64,000 bases of DNA from Corynebacterium genitalium ATCC 33030 (GCF_000143825.1 NZ_CM000961.1:1509448-1573447); one strand, 5' to 3'. Positions 25,889 through 37,594 are shown, counted from the stretch's first letter. Made by a program: numbers and translations. Notes: generated by a model not told the origin, from the letters alone.

Positions 25889-28800
25889 AGCTTATCCACC
25901 ATCTTCTCGATCCGCCTCGGGCTTACCGGTTTCGCTGTACCGAGTCGCTGAGCGAATAAGCTCACACGCAGCTCTTGGATCCGCCACAGAATGTCCTTGA
26001 CTGCCCGGGATTTACGGGCCGCCTGCGGTAGCCGGGCCAGTTTGGCATCGAGGTACTTCTTCACGTCGTCGACTACCGATTGGCGGTCTGCATCGCGGTC
26101 GGGGTCGCGGTTCATCTCCTCGAGCCGAATCTGGATCGCCGACATGTACCGCGGAAGGTGTTGAAGATTCTCCATCCCGTGCACTGTGATGGCGTTCTTG
26201 GGTAGAAGGAAGTTCATCTGCTGGCGGATGTCGTCGATAGCTGGGCCATCCCAGTTCTGAAGTTCCGCCGCAGTGTTGATGTATTCGACCACACCACCGG
26301 CGATGCCGACGACCGTGCGCCGAACCATGCCGGCCACCTCGGGCTTGACCTTGTTCAGTAGCGCGTCGAATTCTGCAGGTGTACGCACTGGTCCACCGTG
26401 GGCGAACATGAGATCGCGGATCGCGGCGACGCGCGCATCTTCGACCAGCCCAGCGGCACCACCGTGCGGATACTTATCGACGGCCACACGCTGCCGCAAC
26501 GGCAGGCCTTTCACCATCTGGGAGACCGAGACGTCGATTTGGCGCATGAGCATTGCCAACGTCGCCGTCACCATGGATTGATCAGCAGCGGCCTTTGTCG
26601 GGAACACCTTCACACGTACGCCGTCATTGGTCGCCTCCAAGGCGGGGAAAGCATCGACGTTGTTGCCTTCGATCTTTGTTGTCACAGTTTCCGGCACATC
26701 ACCAAGGGTGTCTTCCGTCCACTTCGTAACTGAGTCGGATTCAGCCTTCTTGGTCGCCTTTGCTACAGACGAGGTGATTTGGCCGGCGCGGCGCTTCTTC
26801 AGCGCGGCCAGCGACGTGTCGTGGTCGGTGATCTTCCCTTTACGGTCGATGGAGGCAAAGGTGATCTTCAGGTGAGGCGGCAACGCTTCGGGCCGGAAAT
26901 CGGATGCGTTAATGCCGTGCCCTCCGAGGGAGCGCAACACCTCGGCGAGCTGCTCGTTCAACGGAGATTCGTAAGGAACGAGCTTGTCTAGGGCGCGCGC
27001 GGCAAACTCTGGTGCAGGAACGACTGTCTTGCGCAACGCCTTTGGTAGGGAGCGGATGAGCTCTGTGACTAGTTCTTCGCGCAAACCGGGCACGAGCCAG
27101 TCGAATTCGCGCTCCTCCAGACCCGCTAACAGGGGAACAGGGACAAGGACGGTGACGCCGTCAAAGGGGTCGCCCGGTTCGAACTTGTATTGCAGGTCGT
27201 AGTCAATGCTTCCCTGGCGGATCTTGTCGGGGAAGGAGTCTTCGCTGGTGTCAGCGTCGGAATCGTCGATAAGTGCGCTCGGGTCGAAGTCGAGGAATGC
27301 GGCGTCCTCATGCTTTTTCTTCTTCCACCATGCGTCGAAGTGGCGGCCGGTCCCAATGTTGTCCGGCAGGCGTTCGTCGTAAAAGTCGAACAACGCCTCC
27401 TCGTCGACAACGAGACCGCGGCGGCGCACCTTCTCCTCGACTTTGGCGGCCTCTTCGAGGAGCTTGGCGTTGTGTTTGAGAAAGGCGTGGTGGGCGTTCC
27501 ATTCGCCGTCGATAAGCGCGTGCCTGATGAACATGGTGCGCGCAGCATCCATGTCCACGCGGTGGTACGGCACCAGGCGATCAGCGACAACCGTGACTCC
27601 GTAGAGCATGGACTTTTGATGCACCATGGGCGCGGCGCGCTTGATGGACCAGATCGGCTCGGAATAGTTGTGCTTGAGCAGGCCGCCGGCGACTTTCTCC
27701 ACCCAGGCGGGATCGATAGCGGCGACGTCACGCGCCCACAGACGAGACGTTTCGACGAGTTCGGCAGCCATCACGAACTCCGGCGGCTTCTTCGCCAGCA
27801 CCGAACCGGGGAAGATCATGAAGCGTGTGCCGCGTGCTCCCTTGAACTCCTTCGAAGTGCCGTCGCGGGCACCGATATTGGACAACAGGCCGGTGAGCAA
27901 GGCCTGGTGGATGGACTTGGGGTCGCGGTCCCGCGAGTCATCGTGATCGTCCGTTGCGGTGGCGGTGCGGGCCCAGCCGAGCTGCCTCTCCGCCTCACGG
28001 AGCTGGCGCACAAGGTCGAACCACTCGCGGATGCGCATGTAGTGGAGGTACTCCTTCTTCATGCGCTTGCGGAAGGCGTTGCCGGACAGTTCATTCCGGG
28101 AGTCTTTGAGGTAATCCCACAAATTCAGCGCAGCGAGAAAGTCGGAGGTCTTGTCCTTGAAACGCGCGTGGGCCTGGTCGGCTTGCGCCTGGAACTCCAA
28201 CGGACGTTCGCGGACATCCTGGATGGTCATGCTGGCGACAATGACAGTGACATCGTCCAGTACACCGAGGCGGTGTGCCTCCACCAGCATGCGGGCCATC
28301 CGCGGGTCGACAGGAATGCGCGCGATGTCGCGGCCGATGCCTGTGAGCACCGGCATGTCTTGGTCTTCCTTATCGGTGATGGCGCCGAGCTCGTGCAAGA
28401 GCATGAGGCCGTCGCGCACAGCCTTCTTGTCCGGTGGCTGGACGAACGGGAACTCCGCGATGTCGCCCAAGCGCAGGTTCGTCATCTGGAGGATGACGCT
28501 GGCCAGGTTGGTGCGCAGAATCTCGGGGTCGGTGAATTCGGGGCGGGCGTGGAAATTGTCCTCTGAATAAAGGCGGATCGCGATACCGTCCGCGATGCGG
28601 CCGGAGCGGCCCGAGCGCTGGTTGGCGCTGGCTTGCGAGATCTCTTCGATGGGGAGGCGCTGCACCTTGGTGCGCGTGGAATAGCGGGAGATGCGCGCCA
28701 GGCCGGTGTCCACCACGTAGTGGATGCCGGGGACAGTCAGTGACGTCTCCGCGATGTTGGTGGCTAGCACGATGCGGCGCCCGGAGTGCGGGGAGAATAC

Positions 28801-29826
28801 CCGGTGCTGTTCGGCGTTGGAGAGTCGGCCGAACAGGGGAGTGACCTCGACACCGCGCCAGCGCTGCTTTTCAATGAGCTCCATTGCGTCACGGATGTCA
28901 CGCTCGGAGGCGAAGAAGCACAGGATGTCGCCGTCACCTTCCGCCATGAGCTCCTTCAAGGCTTCAATCAGCCCGTCGAGCATGTCTGTGTCGACGACCT
29001 TCGTGCCGCCGTCTTTCGTGGGCACCTCCGTCTCAAGCGGACGGTAGCGGATCTCCACTGGGTAGGTGCGCCCCGAGACTTCAATGATGGGCGCCGGGTT
29101 ACCGTCACTGTCGGCGAAGTGCTCCGCGAACGACTCTGGGTCGATCGTGGCGGAGGTAATGATGATTTTCAGGTCCGGCCGGTACGGCAAAAGCCGCTTG
29201 AGGTAGCCCAACAAGAAATCGATGTTGAGGGAGCGCTCGTGGGCCTCATCGATGATGATCGTGTCGTAGGCGTTCAGGTAGCGGTCCCGCTGCATCTCGG
29301 CGAGCAGGATGCCGTCCGTCATGAGCTTGACCGCGGTCGTGGCAGACACACGGTCATCGAAGCGGATGGCGTAGCCGACGGAGCGCCCAATGTCCTGGCC
29401 GAGCTCGTCGGCGATGCGCTCAGCGACAGTGCGCGCAGCGATTCGCCGCGGTTGGGTGTGGCCGATCAGCCCACGCCGGCCACGGCCCAGTTCAAGCAGC
29501 ATCTTCGGGATCTGGGTAGTTTTACCAGATCCCGTTTCACCTGCAATGACGACGACTTGGTTGTCCCTGATGAGGTTCTTGATGTCCTCGCGTCGGGCGG
29601 AGACAGGAAGCTGCTCCGGGTAGGTGATCTGCGGGACCAGAGCGTCAATCGCGGCGACCTTCGCAACTTCTTCTTCTAAGTCGGTGTGGATCGCGGCTAA
29701 AGCGTTCGGAGCCTTCGCCTTCTTCAGGCGCCTGTCAAAGCGGCGGACTTGGGCAATCGGCAGCTCGTCGAGACGCGCTTTGAGGGCGTCGCGGGTGATG
29801 GGCGGGGAAGACTCGGGGGTGCTCAT
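25885..29826 (-). CDS. hrpA: HrpA-type ATP-dependent RNA helicase (DEAH)
   Basis: 1313 residues. Motif [15 protein letters not shown], motif [11 protein letters not shown] and motif [14 protein letters not shown] identify a DEAH helicase. A helicase-associated domain and the long C-terminal DUF3418 domain follow, as in bacterial HrpA, which acts on mRNA or stalled ribosomes. The ATG at 29826 is chosen; a TTG two codons upstream is possible. A TAAGAT box a few bases before the start suggests a leaderless message. The gene carries one exact copy of the repeated word (27507) and two one-base variants (26472, 27264). Confidence 0.95.
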   Translation of the reverse strand: MSTPESSPPITRDALKARLDELPIAQVRRFDRRLKKAKAPNALAAIHTDLEEEVAKVAAIDALVPQITYPEQLPVSARREDIKNLIRDNQVVVIAGETGSGKTTQIPKMLLELGRGRRGLIGHTQPRRIAARTVAERIADELGQDIGRSVGYAIRFDDRVSATTAVKLMTDGILLAEMQRDRYLNAYDTIIIDEAHERSLNIDFLLGYLKRLLPYRPDLKIIITSATIDPESFAEHFADSDGNPAPIIEVSGRTYPVEIRYRPLETEVPTKDGGTKVVDTDMLDGLIEALKELMAEGDGDILCFFASERDIRDAMELIEKQRWRGVEVTPLFGRLSNAEQHRVFSPHSGRRIVLATNIAETSLTVPGIHYVVDTGLARISRYSTRTKVQRLPIEEISQASANQRSGRSGRIADGIAIRLYSEDNFHARPEFTDPEILRTNLASVILQMTNLRLGDIAEFPFVQPPDKKAVRDGLMLLHELGAITDKEDQDMPVLTGIGRDIARIPVDPRMARMLVEAHRLGVLDDVTVIVASMTIQDVRERPLEFQAQADQAHARFKDKTSDFLAALNLWDYLKDSRNELSGNAFRKRMKKEYLHYMRIREWFDLVRQLREAERQLGWARTATATDDHDDSRDRDPKSIHQALLTGLLSNIGARDGTSKEFKGARGTRFMIFPGSVLAKKPPEFVMAAELVETSRLWARDVAAIDPAWVEKVAGGLLKHNYSEPIWSIKRAAPMVHQKSMLYGVTVVADRLVPYHRVDMDAARTMFIRHALIDGEWNAHHAFLKHNAKLLEEAAKVEEKVRRRGLVVDEEALFDFYDERLPDNIGTGRHFDAWWKKKKHEDAAFLDFDPSALIDDSDADTSEDSFPDKIRQGSIDYDLQYKFEPGDPFDGVTVLVPVPLLAGLEEREFDWLVPGLREELVTELIRSLPKALRKTVVPAPEFAARALDKLVPYESPLNEQLAEVLRSLGGHGINASDFRPEALPPHLKITFASIDRKGKITDHDTSLAALKKRRAGQITSSVAKATKKAESDSVTKWTEDTLGDVPETVTTKIEGNNVDAFPALEATNDGVRVKVFPTKAAADQSMVTATLAMLMRQIDVSVSQMVKGLPLRQRVAVDKYPHGGAAGLVEDARVAAIRDLMFAHGGPVRTPAEFDALLNKVKPEVAGMVRRTVVGIAGGVVEYINTAAELQNWDGPAIDDIRQQMNFLLPKNAITVHGMENLQHLPRYMSAIQIRLEEMNRDPDRDADRQSVVDDVKKYLDAKLARLPQAARKSRAVKDILWRIQELRVSLFAQRLGTAKPVSPRRIEKMVDKL

Positions 29827-29901
29827 AATCAACGGCTGATCTTACCCGCGCAGCAGGTAAAGGTAGAAGCTACTGAGAGTGAACAACCTGAGCGAACGGG
29901 A

Positions 29902-30861
29902 CTAGACAGTGAGACCCAGCGGTTCGCCTTCGGCGACAGTGTTCTCGTAGGCCTTTGTAATCGCAGCGCCCAGCGCGGTGAACTCTGCGGCGCGGGTGGA
30001 GGAGGAACGGTAGACCAACCCCACGTTACGTTCTGCCGCCACGGCGGTATCGAACTCAGCCACTGTCACGCCGGGGCGGGAGCATTCGGCGGAGACTGCT
30101 GACACCGGCAGCAGTGTGGAACCGAAGCCGGCTGCGACGAGCTGAATGATCGTGGTTAGTGACGATGCCCGGGTGACGGACTCGGTGACCTCGGTCAGGC
30201 TGATCTTGGCCAGTCGGCAGAGGTCCATGATTTGGTCACGGAGACAGTGGCCGTCGTCAAGCAGCAGCAGATCAAGGTCGTCGAGCACGCTGAGCTCGAG
30301 GTCGTGCTTGCCCGCCAACGGGTGGTCGTCTTTGACCGCTACCGCGAAGTTCTCGGTGTACAAAGGGATTTCGCTCAATCCGGCCACGTTGGAGGGGAAC
30401 GCGATAAGAGCGACGTCGAGGCGCCCGTCGCGCAGCTGGTCCAGCAGCGTAGGGGTCGTTTCCTCCACGATCTTCGGGTTCAGTGCCGGGAAGCGTTCGT
30501 GAATAATGCGCAGCAGCTCCGGCAGAATGTACGGCGCGATGGTGGGAATGATGCCGATTGCTAGCGACCCCGTCAGCATGCCCTGTGCACCGCGTGCCCG
30601 ATGCACAAACGCATCGGCAGCCTCCAAGGTGGCTTTGGCGTAGGGGAGCAGCTCTTCGCCGCTGGGGGTGACAATGACTTTACGTGTGGAGCGCTCAATC
30701 AACTGGATCTCCAATCCCGACTCCAGCGCGACGAGCGCCTGGGACAGTGAGGGCTGGGAGATATTCAGCTTGGCCGCGGCAGAGCCAAAGTGGCGGTTCT
30801 CCGCGATCGTGACAAACGTGCGCAGCTGCGCAAGCGTCGGACGATACTCCTTATTGTTCAT
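29902..30861 (-). CDS. oxyR: OxyR, peroxide-sensing LysR regulator
   Basis: 319 residues: an N-terminal LysR winged helix (LAQLRTFVTIAENRHFGSAAAKLNISQPSLSQALVALE) and an effector domain with the redox cysteine pair of OxyR spaced as in the family (GHCLRDQIMDLC, near residues 205-215). An inverted repeat spans its start codon. No catalase or peroxidase gene is adjacent, so its targets lie elsewhere. LysR regulators often repress themselves through such sites. Confidence 0.93.
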   Translation of the reverse strand: MNNKEYRPTLAQLRTFVTIAENRHFGSAAAKLNISQPSLSQALVALESGLEIQLIERSTRKVIVTPSGEELLPYAKATLEAADAFVHRARGAQGMLTGSLAIGIIPTIAPYILPELLRIIHERFPALNPKIVEETTPTLLDQLRDGRLDVALIAFPSNVAGLSEIPLYTENFAVAVKDDHPLAGKHDLELSVLDDLDLLLLDDGHCLRDQIMDLCRLAKISLTEVTESVTRASSLTTIIQLVAAGFGSTLLPVSAVSAECSRPGVTVAEFDTAVAAERNVGLVYRSSSTRAAEFTALGAAITKAYENTVAEGEPLGLTV

Positions 30862-30890
30862 ACCTATTAGGCTACAACCGGCAATAGGTA
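30861..30890. promoter_or_regulatory. inverted repeat at the oxyR start, likely autoregulatory site
   Basis: TACCTATT (30861-30868) and AATAGGTA (30883-30890) form an 8-bp inverted repeat with a 14-base spacer, the geometry expected for a LysR-type dimer site, directly at the oxyR start codon. Confidence 0.5.
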
Positions 30891-30951
30891 GAAATGGCCT
30901 ATTTGGGATTCTTGTTTTCCAGCCCTAAGGATGAAGGTCTCCGTAGACGGT

Positions 30952-33507
30952 TTATACCTGCTTCATCTCCAGCGAACTCAAACGCACTTCACCGGCGGCG
31001 TCTGATGCGTCGAGGTCCACCGTGCCATGCAGCTGGAAGGCATTGTCGCCTTCTGGGTCTTTGAGAATCTGCACGACTTCCCACATTCGGGTGTCGTCGC
31101 CGGAGACGCTGAAGTAGGACGGGCCGCGGGCGTCGTTGTCCAACTCCACGTCCTCGTAGTCGTCGAAGTAATCGTCCATGAGTGCCGGCCAGTCAGGCTG
31201 GTCCGCAAAGTCCATATAATCGAGCATCTCCTCGAGCTGTTTCTCCTTCTCGTAGGCGAAGAGCTCAACCAAGCGGAAGAAATAATTGCGCACCATGATG
31301 GTGAACGCGCGGCGGTTCGCCGTCAGCGCTGTCGGGTCCTCCACGCCGAAGGCCAGCTCTCGTTCCAGGTCGGATTGAGAGATCGGGGTGGTCTCGTCGG
31401 TCATGTGGGCCCATTCGTCGATCAGCGAGGAGTCGACCTGGCGGATAAGCTCACCGAGCCACACGATGATGTCGTCCAGCCGCTGTGTCATGTACGCCTC
31501 TGGAATGGAGTGTGACAGCGTGCGCCACGCGTCGGTGAGGTAGCGCAGCACCACGCCTTCGCTGCGGGCGAGACCGTAAGTCGCGATGACATCGGAGAAG
31601 GTCATCGCATGCTCAATCATGTCGCGCACGACCGACTTGGGGCGCAGCTCGAACTCTTTGGCCCACGGGTTTCCCTGAACGAAGGTCTCGTAGGCGTCTT
31701 CCAGCTCCTCGCGCAGTGGCTGCGGGTAGGTGACGTCTTCGATGAGCACCATGCGTTCTGTGTAGTCCACACCGTCAGCCTTGAGCGCCGCGATCTCTTC
31801 ACCGCGAGCCGCCGACTGCTGGGCTTGGAGCAACTGGCGCGGATCATCCAGGATCGCCTCGAACGCGGAGATGACATCCAGGTCGTACGTCTCGCTCTCC
31901 GGGTCAAGCAGGGTGAGAAAAGCCAGAGCGAAGGGGGACAGCGGCTGGTTGAGCGCGAAATCGCGGTCAAGCTCCGCCGTCAACGTGTACGGCCGGAACG
32001 CGGGCGAGTCCGGGGTTCGTTCCACCACACCGGCGTTGATCAGGCCGCGGAACAGGTCGAGGGCGGTGAGAATATCGCGGTTCTGCTTCGCCCGGGTGTC
32101 GTGGTTGGTGCGCAGCAGATGCTTCATGTGCTCATACCCGTCACCTGGGCGGGCGACCACGTTGAGCAACATCGAGTTGGACACCGTGAACTGGCTCTGC
32201 AGCTCTTCCGGCTCTGCCTCGGTCAGCCGCAGATACGTTTTTTCTGACCACGACACTTCACCGTCGCGCGCGGACTTTTTGCGGATCTTCTTCAGCTTCT
32301 TCGGATCGTCGCCGGCCTTGCGCCGCAGCTTGACGTTCTCGATCTCGTGCTCGGGCGCTTCGACGATCATCGTTCCTTCTGTGTCGTAGCCAGCGCGTCC
32401 CGCACGTCCTGCAATCTGGTGGAATTCGCGGGATTTCACGATGCGCTGCCGGGTTCCGTCATACTTCGCCAGCCCCGTCATGAGCACCGTGCGGATCGGG
32501 ACGTTGATGCCCACCCCGAGCGTGTCCGTGCCGCAGATGACCTTCAGCAGACCAGTCTGCGACAGTCGCTCGACCAGACGCCGGTACTTCGGCAGCATCC
32601 CAGCGTGGTGGATGCCGATGCCGCGGCGCAGCAGCTTTGACAGCGTCTTGCCGAAGGTCGTCGTGAAGCGGAAGTCTCCGATCGCTTCAGCGATCGCGTC
32701 CTTCTCGTCGCGCGTGAGCATGTCGCTTATCGACGTCAGAGCCTGCGCCCGTTCTGTCGCCTCCCGCTGCGAGAAATGCACCACGTAGATCGGCGCTTTC
32801 CCGTCTTCGAGCAACTCCTCAATCGTCTCGTGAACGGGGGTGAACACGTAGTGGAAATCCAGCGGGACCGGGCGCTGCGAACCACCAACGAAGGTCGTCT
32901 CACGGCCGGTGCGGCGAGTGAGGTCCTCCTCCAGCCAGGCCGTGTCGCCGAGGGTGGCGGACATGAGCAGAAATTGTGCTTTCGGAAGCTCCAACAGCGG
33001 CACCTGCCACGCCCAGCCGCGCTCTGGGTCCGAGTAGTAGTGGAACTCGTCCATAACCACCTGGCGGATGTCGGAGTTCTTTCCCTCGCGCAAGGCGATG
33101 TTGGCGACGATTTCCGCAGTGGCCGCAATGATGGGTGCATTGCCGTTCACGGTGGCATCGCCTGTCATCATGCCGACGTTCTCCGGGCCGAAGATCTCGC
33201 ACAGCGCGAAGAACTTCTCACTCACCAGCGCTTTGATCGGAGCGGTGTAGAAGCTACGCTGGCCGCGGGCCATGGCGATGAAATGGGCGGCGTTGGCCAC
33301 CATGGATTTTCCTGACCCGGTGGGGGTAGCCAGAATGACATTGTCTCCGGCCAGAATGGCCACAGAGGCCTCCTCCTGCGCCGGATAAAGGGAGATGCCA
33401 CGGTCGGTGGTCCAGCGGATGAAGGTGTCCCAGACGGCGTCGTCGAAAAGCGACTGCGGGACGTCACTCAGATCCGCAAGGCTGTCACCGAGCGTGGCGT
33501 CACTCAT
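30952..33507 (-). CDS. Ski2/Mtr4-like superfamily 2 RNA helicase (DUF3516 type)
   Basis: 851 residues from ATG 33507. Motif I ATPTGSGKSMVAN, motif II MDEFHYYSD, motif III MSATLGD and motif VI QIAGRAGRAGYDTEG are present. The C-terminal half matches the actinobacterial DUF3516-type extension, distinct from HelY. It overlaps the PAC2 gene stop by eight bases, so the two are translationally coupled. A role in RNA processing is inferred from the family. The word GCTTATCGACG is at 32725 in the Ser-Ile-Ser frame. Confidence 0.88.
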   Translation of the reverse strand: MSDATLGDSLADLSDVPQSLFDDAVWDTFIRWTTDRGISLYPAQEEASVAILAGDNVILATPTGSGKSMVANAAHFIAMARGQRSFYTAPIKALVSEKFFALCEIFGPENVGMMTGDATVNGNAPIIAATAEIVANIALREGKNSDIRQVVMDEFHYYSDPERGWAWQVPLLELPKAQFLLMSATLGDTAWLEEDLTRRTGRETTFVGGSQRPVPLDFHYVFTPVHETIEELLEDGKAPIYVVHFSQREATERAQALTSISDMLTRDEKDAIAEAIGDFRFTTTFGKTLSKLLRRGIGIHHAGMLPKYRRLVERLSQTGLLKVICGTDTLGVGINVPIRTVLMTGLAKYDGTRQRIVKSREFHQIAGRAGRAGYDTEGTMIVEAPEHEIENVKLRRKAGDDPKKLKKIRKKSARDGEVSWSEKTYLRLTEAEPEELQSQFTVSNSMLLNVVARPGDGYEHMKHLLRTNHDTRAKQNRDILTALDLFRGLINAGVVERTPDSPAFRPYTLTAELDRDFALNQPLSPFALAFLTLLDPESETYDLDVISAFEAILDDPRQLLQAQQSAARGEEIAALKADGVDYTERMVLIEDVTYPQPLREELEDAYETFVQGNPWAKEFELRPKSVVRDMIEHAMTFSDVIATYGLARSEGVVLRYLTDAWRTLSHSIPEAYMTQRLDDIIVWLGELIRQVDSSLIDEWAHMTDETTPISQSDLERELAFGVEDPTALTANRRAFTIMVRNYFFRLVELFAYEKEKQLEEMLDYMDFADQPDWPALMDDYFDDYEDVELDNDARGPSYFSVSGDDTRMWEVVQILKDPEGDNAFQLHGTVDLDASDAAGEVRLSSLEMKQV

Positions 33508-34537
33508 CGTCGTCGGTGAGATCGATCTGGTCGTTGTCCTGCCACATGCTGGACTCACCCGACTGGCCGGTCTGGTCTGACTGGCCAGAGCCAATGCCCT
33601 TGTTCAGGCCGCGATCCCTGTCGTCGATAGCGGCGAGGAAGTTCTCAAACGCCTCACCGATCTCGTCGCCGGACGGCATCTGAGCTTCACCCGGCATCAT
33701 CTTCTGCGGGTTCTTGTCGCGGTAGGAAGCCATCTCAGAGTCGTAGTGCTGCTCGAGCTGGGAGACCACTTGCGCGATTTCCTCCGACTCGTTCGTCTGC
33801 TCCGCCAGCTGCTGCTGGACGCGCGCGATGTCCTGCTCGATGGAGCGCAGCGGGAACTGCAGCTTGGACGTGTCAGACACCGACTGCAGGAGCTGGTAGA
33901 CAGCCTGTGGATACGGGGAGGCTGCGACGTAGTGCGGCACATGCGCGGTGTAGCCGGCGACCCGGCGACCGCGGTTGTGCAGCTCACGCTCGATCATCAC
34001 AGCGGCAGCACCCGGCATGGAGACCATCCCGTCGTAGGTGAACATCGGGCCGACCAAATCGCGGTCATTGCCGTGCGCCGAGACCACCAGGGGACGCGTG
34101 TGCGGCGCACCCATCGGAGCGGCGTACAGGCAGATTGTCTTGTCCACGTTGAACCGGTCTGCGAGATCTGCAACCGCCTTGGAGAATGCCTCCCACCGCA
34201 GGTCCGGCTCCGGACCCGACAACAGCAGGAAGGATTCTCCCTTAGCATCGCGCATGACGCGGATGTCCAAGTCGATCTCTTCGATGTCGGTGATTTCGTG
34301 CTCGCTCATCGTGATCATGGGGCGACGGGAGCGGTAATCGATGAGCTCGTCGTTATTGAATGTCGCCACCGTGCGGGAATCCAGTGCCGCCTTGAGGTGC
34401 CCGGCGGCACCTTCGACTGCGTGCCCCGCGTCAGCGTAACCCTGCATGGCCACAATGAGAGTCGGGCCAGAGGAGGTGCCGTCGACAGCTGGAGCGGGGT
34501 ACTCCAATTCGTACATTTTCCTCTCGTTCGAGGTCAT
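33500..34537 (-). CDS. PAC2-family protein (possible proteasome-assembly-chaperone fold)
   Basis: 345 residues from ATG 34537, preceded by GGAGGATG. The core shows the PAC2 signature LIVAMQGYADAGHAVEGAAGHL and LLLSGPEPDLRWEAF. Actinobacterial PAC2 proteins are conserved and in some genomes linked to the proteasome, but no proteasome gene is in this window. A disordered acidic Ser/Gln-rich tail ends the protein. It is the first gene of a two-gene operon with the DUF3516-type helicase. Confidence 0.85.
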   Translation of the reverse strand: MTSNERKMYELEYPAPAVDGTSSGPTLIVAMQGYADAGHAVEGAAGHLKAALDSRTVATFNNDELIDYRSRRPMITMSEHEITDIEEIDLDIRVMRDAKGESFLLLSGPEPDLRWEAFSKAVADLADRFNVDKTICLYAAPMGAPHTRPLVVSAHGNDRDLVGPMFTYDGMVSMPGAAAVMIERELHNRGRRVAGYTAHVPHYVAASPYPQAVYQLLQSVSDTSKLQFPLRSIEQDIARVQQQLAEQTNESEEIAQVVSQLEQHYDSEMASYRDKNPQKMMPGEAQMPSGDEIGEAFENFLAAIDDRDRGLNKGIGSGQSDQTGQSGESSMWQDNDQIDLTDDDE

Positions 34538-34719
34538 GTCGCATCCTCCTTTACCTATGCGCACTTTCGTGTGAGCTTGTTAGCGTTCGACAATAATCAC
34601 AACAATGTCGGTTCAGTTAAATTCCCACTCTAGATCCGATTGCCTCTCGGGTGTGGACTGCGTCGGCGATTGTCAGTGAATTGCAGAAACTGTCAGGCCG
34701 CAGCCAGCCTCACACGGTT

Positions 34720-34735
34720 GCGCACTGCAGTGCGC
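34720..34735. promoter_or_regulatory. perfect 16-bp palindrome GCGCACTGCAGTGCGC
   Basis: A perfect palindrome about 45 bp before the DUF4192 start, in the divergent spacer between the PAC2 gene and the DUF4192 gene. Candidate operator for an unidentified dimeric regulator. Confidence 0.55.
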
Positions 34736-34781
34736 GACGGGCAGGGAACCGTATAGGGGGTTTGGGAAGACTAACAAGGGC

Positions 34782-35930
34782 ATGACGCATTCTTCAGATC
34801 ACCACCATCAAGCGACAGTAGACAACCCTTCAACCATCATTGCGACGGTGCCCGGCACCCTGGGCTACTACCCGCACGAATCAGTCGTCGTCATCGGGCT
34901 CATCGCCAGCGAGGACACCGACAGCGTGTATCTCGGCCCTGTTCTGCGCGCAGACCTTGGCCGCGTGCGCGAACTGACTGCCTATCTGGGCAGCGCGCCC
35001 GTGGACACGTGCATTGCGTTCCTGGGCATTTTGGTCACGCGCGTGCCGGGGTCCGGTGCGGCGCTTAACGCCGTCGAAGAATTGGAGAAGTTGGAGCGCA
35101 CCAACAGCGAGCCGCTTATCGACGTGTTGTGGCACGTCTCCGAAATCGCCCACGGCACCCCGTACTCTATGGTTTTCGGGCCCGAGCCTGCCGAGTTGGG
35201 CATGTTCTGGTCCGAGCTGGCCTGGGAGCATGGGGTCGTGGGCTCTGTCATGGCATCGCCTGCGATGGAAGCAATGCGTGCCAACGGCACACTGCCCGCC
35301 TTAGATCGCAACGACACTTTTTCCTACTTCGAGCCTGTCGTCCTGTCCGGCGCGGAAGAGCACCGCATCACCTCGCTGACCCAGCAGGCGCTTGCGCGTT
35401 CTGCTCAACTCCAGGTGGAACTTGCCCGGGGCAGCAGCTCCCGCCCAGCGAGTGTTGTGCATCAGGCGTGCACGGCTTTGATCAATGCCCCAGCGCAGCC
35501 CATCATCGGGGCCGACGAGCCGCTCAGCGTCGCCGAAGCTGTTCCGGATCAGAACAGTCTTCTTGCACTCGCTACCGTTCTCGCGCGCCCCACGCTGCGC
35601 GATTGCGTCATCGGGGAGGCGGTCCGCCACCCACAGGAATCCGCCAGTGCGCTCCTCGCCGTCGCGCGGTCCTTCCGGGGCGTCATCCGAGCAAATGCAT
35701 TGAGCATCTGGGCGCTCGTGGCCATCTCCCGCGGTGTGTCGTCGTGGGCATCAGCGGCACTGCATTGCGCTCAAGAGGAAATGCCCGAGCACTCCATGTC
35801 CGCGATTTGCCTGGAAGTGTTGGCGCTGGGGGAGCAGAAGAAGCTGGTCACTACCATCCTCGAAGGGTGCGAGCTCGCCTGCGAGAAGCTGCTCGGCCCA
35901 GCGGATCCGCCAATGAGGAAAAGCGCTTAA
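34782..35930 (+). CDS. DUF4192 protein
   Basis: 382 residues starting [20 protein letters not shown], with the family's N-terminal [17 protein letters not shown] motif. DUF4192 proteins are conserved in actinobacteria with no known function. There are no membrane segments or catalytic motif. A perfect 16-bp palindrome lies just upstream. The stop overlaps the convergent galE stop in the tetramer TTAA. The repeated word is at 35114. Confidence 0.82.
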   Translation: MTHSSDHHHQATVDNPSTIIATVPGTLGYYPHESVVVIGLIASEDTDSVYLGPVLRADLGRVRELTAYLGSAPVDTCIAFLGILVTRVPGSGAALNAVEELEKLERTNSEPLIDVLWHVSEIAHGTPYSMVFGPEPAELGMFWSELAWEHGVVGSVMASPAMEAMRANGTLPALDRNDTFSYFEPVVLSGAEEHRITSLTQQALARSAQLQVELARGSSSRPASVVHQACTALINAPAQPIIGADEPLSVAEAVPDQNSLLALATVLARPTLRDCVIGEAVRHPQESASALLAVARSFRGVIRANALSIWALVAISRGVSSWASAALHCAQEEMPEHSMSAICLEVLALGEQKKLVTTILEGCELACEKLLGPADPPMRKSA

Positions 35931-36898
35931 CCCCTTGCCTGGGTGAATTCCCACGCGTCGGTGACAATGCGGTCCAGTTGTGTGCGGGTGGGGTTCCAAC
36001 CGAGTTCGTCTTTCGCGCGCTGCGAGGAGGCGATCAGGGTGGCTGGGTCGCCTGCGCGACGCGGAGCTACTTCGGCGGGGATGTCGTGCCCGGTCACGCT
36101 GCGGCAAGTCTCAATGACCTCTTTCACGGAGTAGCCGTCGCCAGAACCGAGGTTGAAGATCTTGTGGGTGCCCGGTGTGTTCGCCTCCAAGGCGAGCATG
36201 TGCGCGTCCGCCAAATCGCGGATGTGGATGTAGTCGCGCACGCACGTGCCGTCCGCAGTAGGCCAATCGTCACCGAAAATGAGAATCTTCTCGCGCTTTC
36301 CTTGAGCCACCTGCAGCACCAACGGAATCAAGTGAGTCTCCGTGGCGTGGCGTTCACCGTAGCCCGCGTAGGCTCCAGCGACATTGAAGTAGCGCAGGCT
36401 GGTCGCACCGAGCCCGAACGCCGCAGCGTAGGAACTCATTGCGTAGTCGATGGCTAGCTTCGACGCGCCGTACGGGTTTGTCGGTGCCGTGGGCATGTCC
36501 TCGGTGATCGGCACGTGCTCCGGTTCGCCGTAGGTCGCGGCGGTGGAGGAGAATACCAGCGAGTTCACATTGTGGTCGCGCATCGCGTTGAGCAGCGCCA
36601 GAGAGGTGACAAAATTGTCGCGCCAGTACTCATCCGGCTTTTCCACAGATTCACCCACCAGGGACCGTGCCGCGAAGTGGAGCACACCATCGACGGGGCC
36701 GCCGCTGCGGTCGCCCAGCACATCGTCGATCACATCGGTGATGGTGCCTTCCACCAAGGTGGCCTCCGGGACGACTGCGTCGCGGTTACCCGTGGAGAAA
36801 TCGTCGATAATGGTCACATCATGGCCAGCTTCTACAAGCACCTTCGAACAGACGCTGCCGACGTATCCAGCGCCGCCGGTGACTACGAGACGAGCCAT
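35927..36898 (-). CDS. galE: GalE, UDP-glucose 4-epimerase
   Basis: Interconverts UDP-glucose and UDP-galactose; the galactofuranose of the mycolyl-arabinogalactan wall derives from this pool. The 323-residue product has the Rossmann motif [10 protein letters not shown] at the N terminus, the catalytic Tyr and Lys in [11 protein letters not shown] near residue 140, and typical SDR spacing. galE and dtxR are four bases apart on the same strand, with sigB upstream: the conserved corynebacterial order. Confidence 0.95.
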   Translation of the reverse strand: MARLVVTGGAGYVGSVCSKVLVEAGHDVTIIDDFSTGNRDAVVPEATLVEGTITDVIDDVLGDRSGGPVDGVLHFAARSLVGESVEKPDEYWRDNFVTSLALLNAMRDHNVNSLVFSSTAATYGEPEHVPITEDMPTAPTNPYGASKLAIDYAMSSYAAAFGLGATSLRYFNVAGAYAGYGERHATETHLIPLVLQVAQGKREKILIFGDDWPTADGTCVRDYIHIRDLADAHMLALEANTPGTHKIFNLGSGDGYSVKEVIETCRSVTGHDIPAEVAPRRAGDPATLIASSQRAKDELGWNPTRTQLDRIVTDAWEFTQARG

Positions 36899-36901
36899 TG
36901 A

Positions 36902-37594
36902 TTAACCTTCCAGCGGCTTCACGCGCAGCGCGTGAGCCAAGTCGGGGGCGAGATCCACGTGGCCATCGTTACTGGTGATCACCGTGATGATGCCGTTGCT
37001 CTTTTTCTCCAGAGTGACCACTGACCCGCGATCGACACCATAGCGGCAGATCGAAGAGTACTGCTCCGAGTCGAGCTGCAGAATCTCATTGATCTGCACG
37101 ACTTCAGCCGTGACCGGTTCACTGAGATCCAGTTCGGTGGCACGGGTGCCCAGAGTCTCTCCGACAGCGTCGGAGTATCCCAATTCGTCCAACGCCGGAA
37201 TCGGGTTTCCGAAGGGGGAGCGGGTTGGATCGTCGAGCACGTGGATGAGGCGGCGTTCCACCTCTTCACTCATCACGTGCTCCCAACGGCAGGCTTCAGC
37301 ATGGACTTGGCTGATATCCAAGTCGAGCACGTCCGTCAGCAGACGCTCCGCCAAGCGGTGCTTGCGCATGACCGAGGTGGCCAACTCGCGGCCGCGCTTG
37401 GTCAGGCTGAGAGAACGATCGTGCTCGACGACAATGAGGCCGTCGCGCTCCATACGGGCGACGGTTTGGGACACGGTCGGGCCGGACTGGTCGAGGCGTT
37501 CCGCAATGCGCGCACGCAGCGGAGTAATGCCTTCTTCCTCCAGCTCATACACCGTGCGCAGGTACATCTCGGTGGTGTCGACGAGGTCTCTCAA
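36902..37594 (-). CDS. dtxR: DtxR, iron-dependent repressor
   Basis: Fe2+-activated repressor of iron uptake and, in pathogenic corynebacteria, of toxin genes. The 230-residue product has the N-terminal winged helix ([42 protein letters not shown]), the metal-site residues of the dimerisation domain ([31 protein letters not shown]) and a C-terminal SH3-like domain. It lies between sigB and galE, as in C. glutamicum and C. diphtheriae. Confidence 0.97.
   Translation of the reverse strand: MRDLVDTTEMYLRTVYELEEEGITPLRARIAERLDQSGPTVSQTVARMERDGLIVVEHDRSLSLTKRGRELATSVMRKHRLAERLLTDVLDLDISQVHAEACRWEHVMSEEVERRLIHVLDDPTRSPFGNPIPALDELGYSDAVGETLGTRATELDLSEPVTAEVVQINEILQLDSEQYSSICRYGVDRGSVVTLEKKSNGIITVITSNDGHVDLAPDLAHALRVKPLEG

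Noticed and set aside
27190..28566. Long antisense open frame over hrpA
   Set aside because: Lies within the DEAH helicase gene, which has all motifs on the opposite strand.
36781..36820. Further copy of the repeated word (TCGTCGATAATGG) in galE
   Set aside because: GTCGATAAT differs at the tenth base and lacks the C; not counted.
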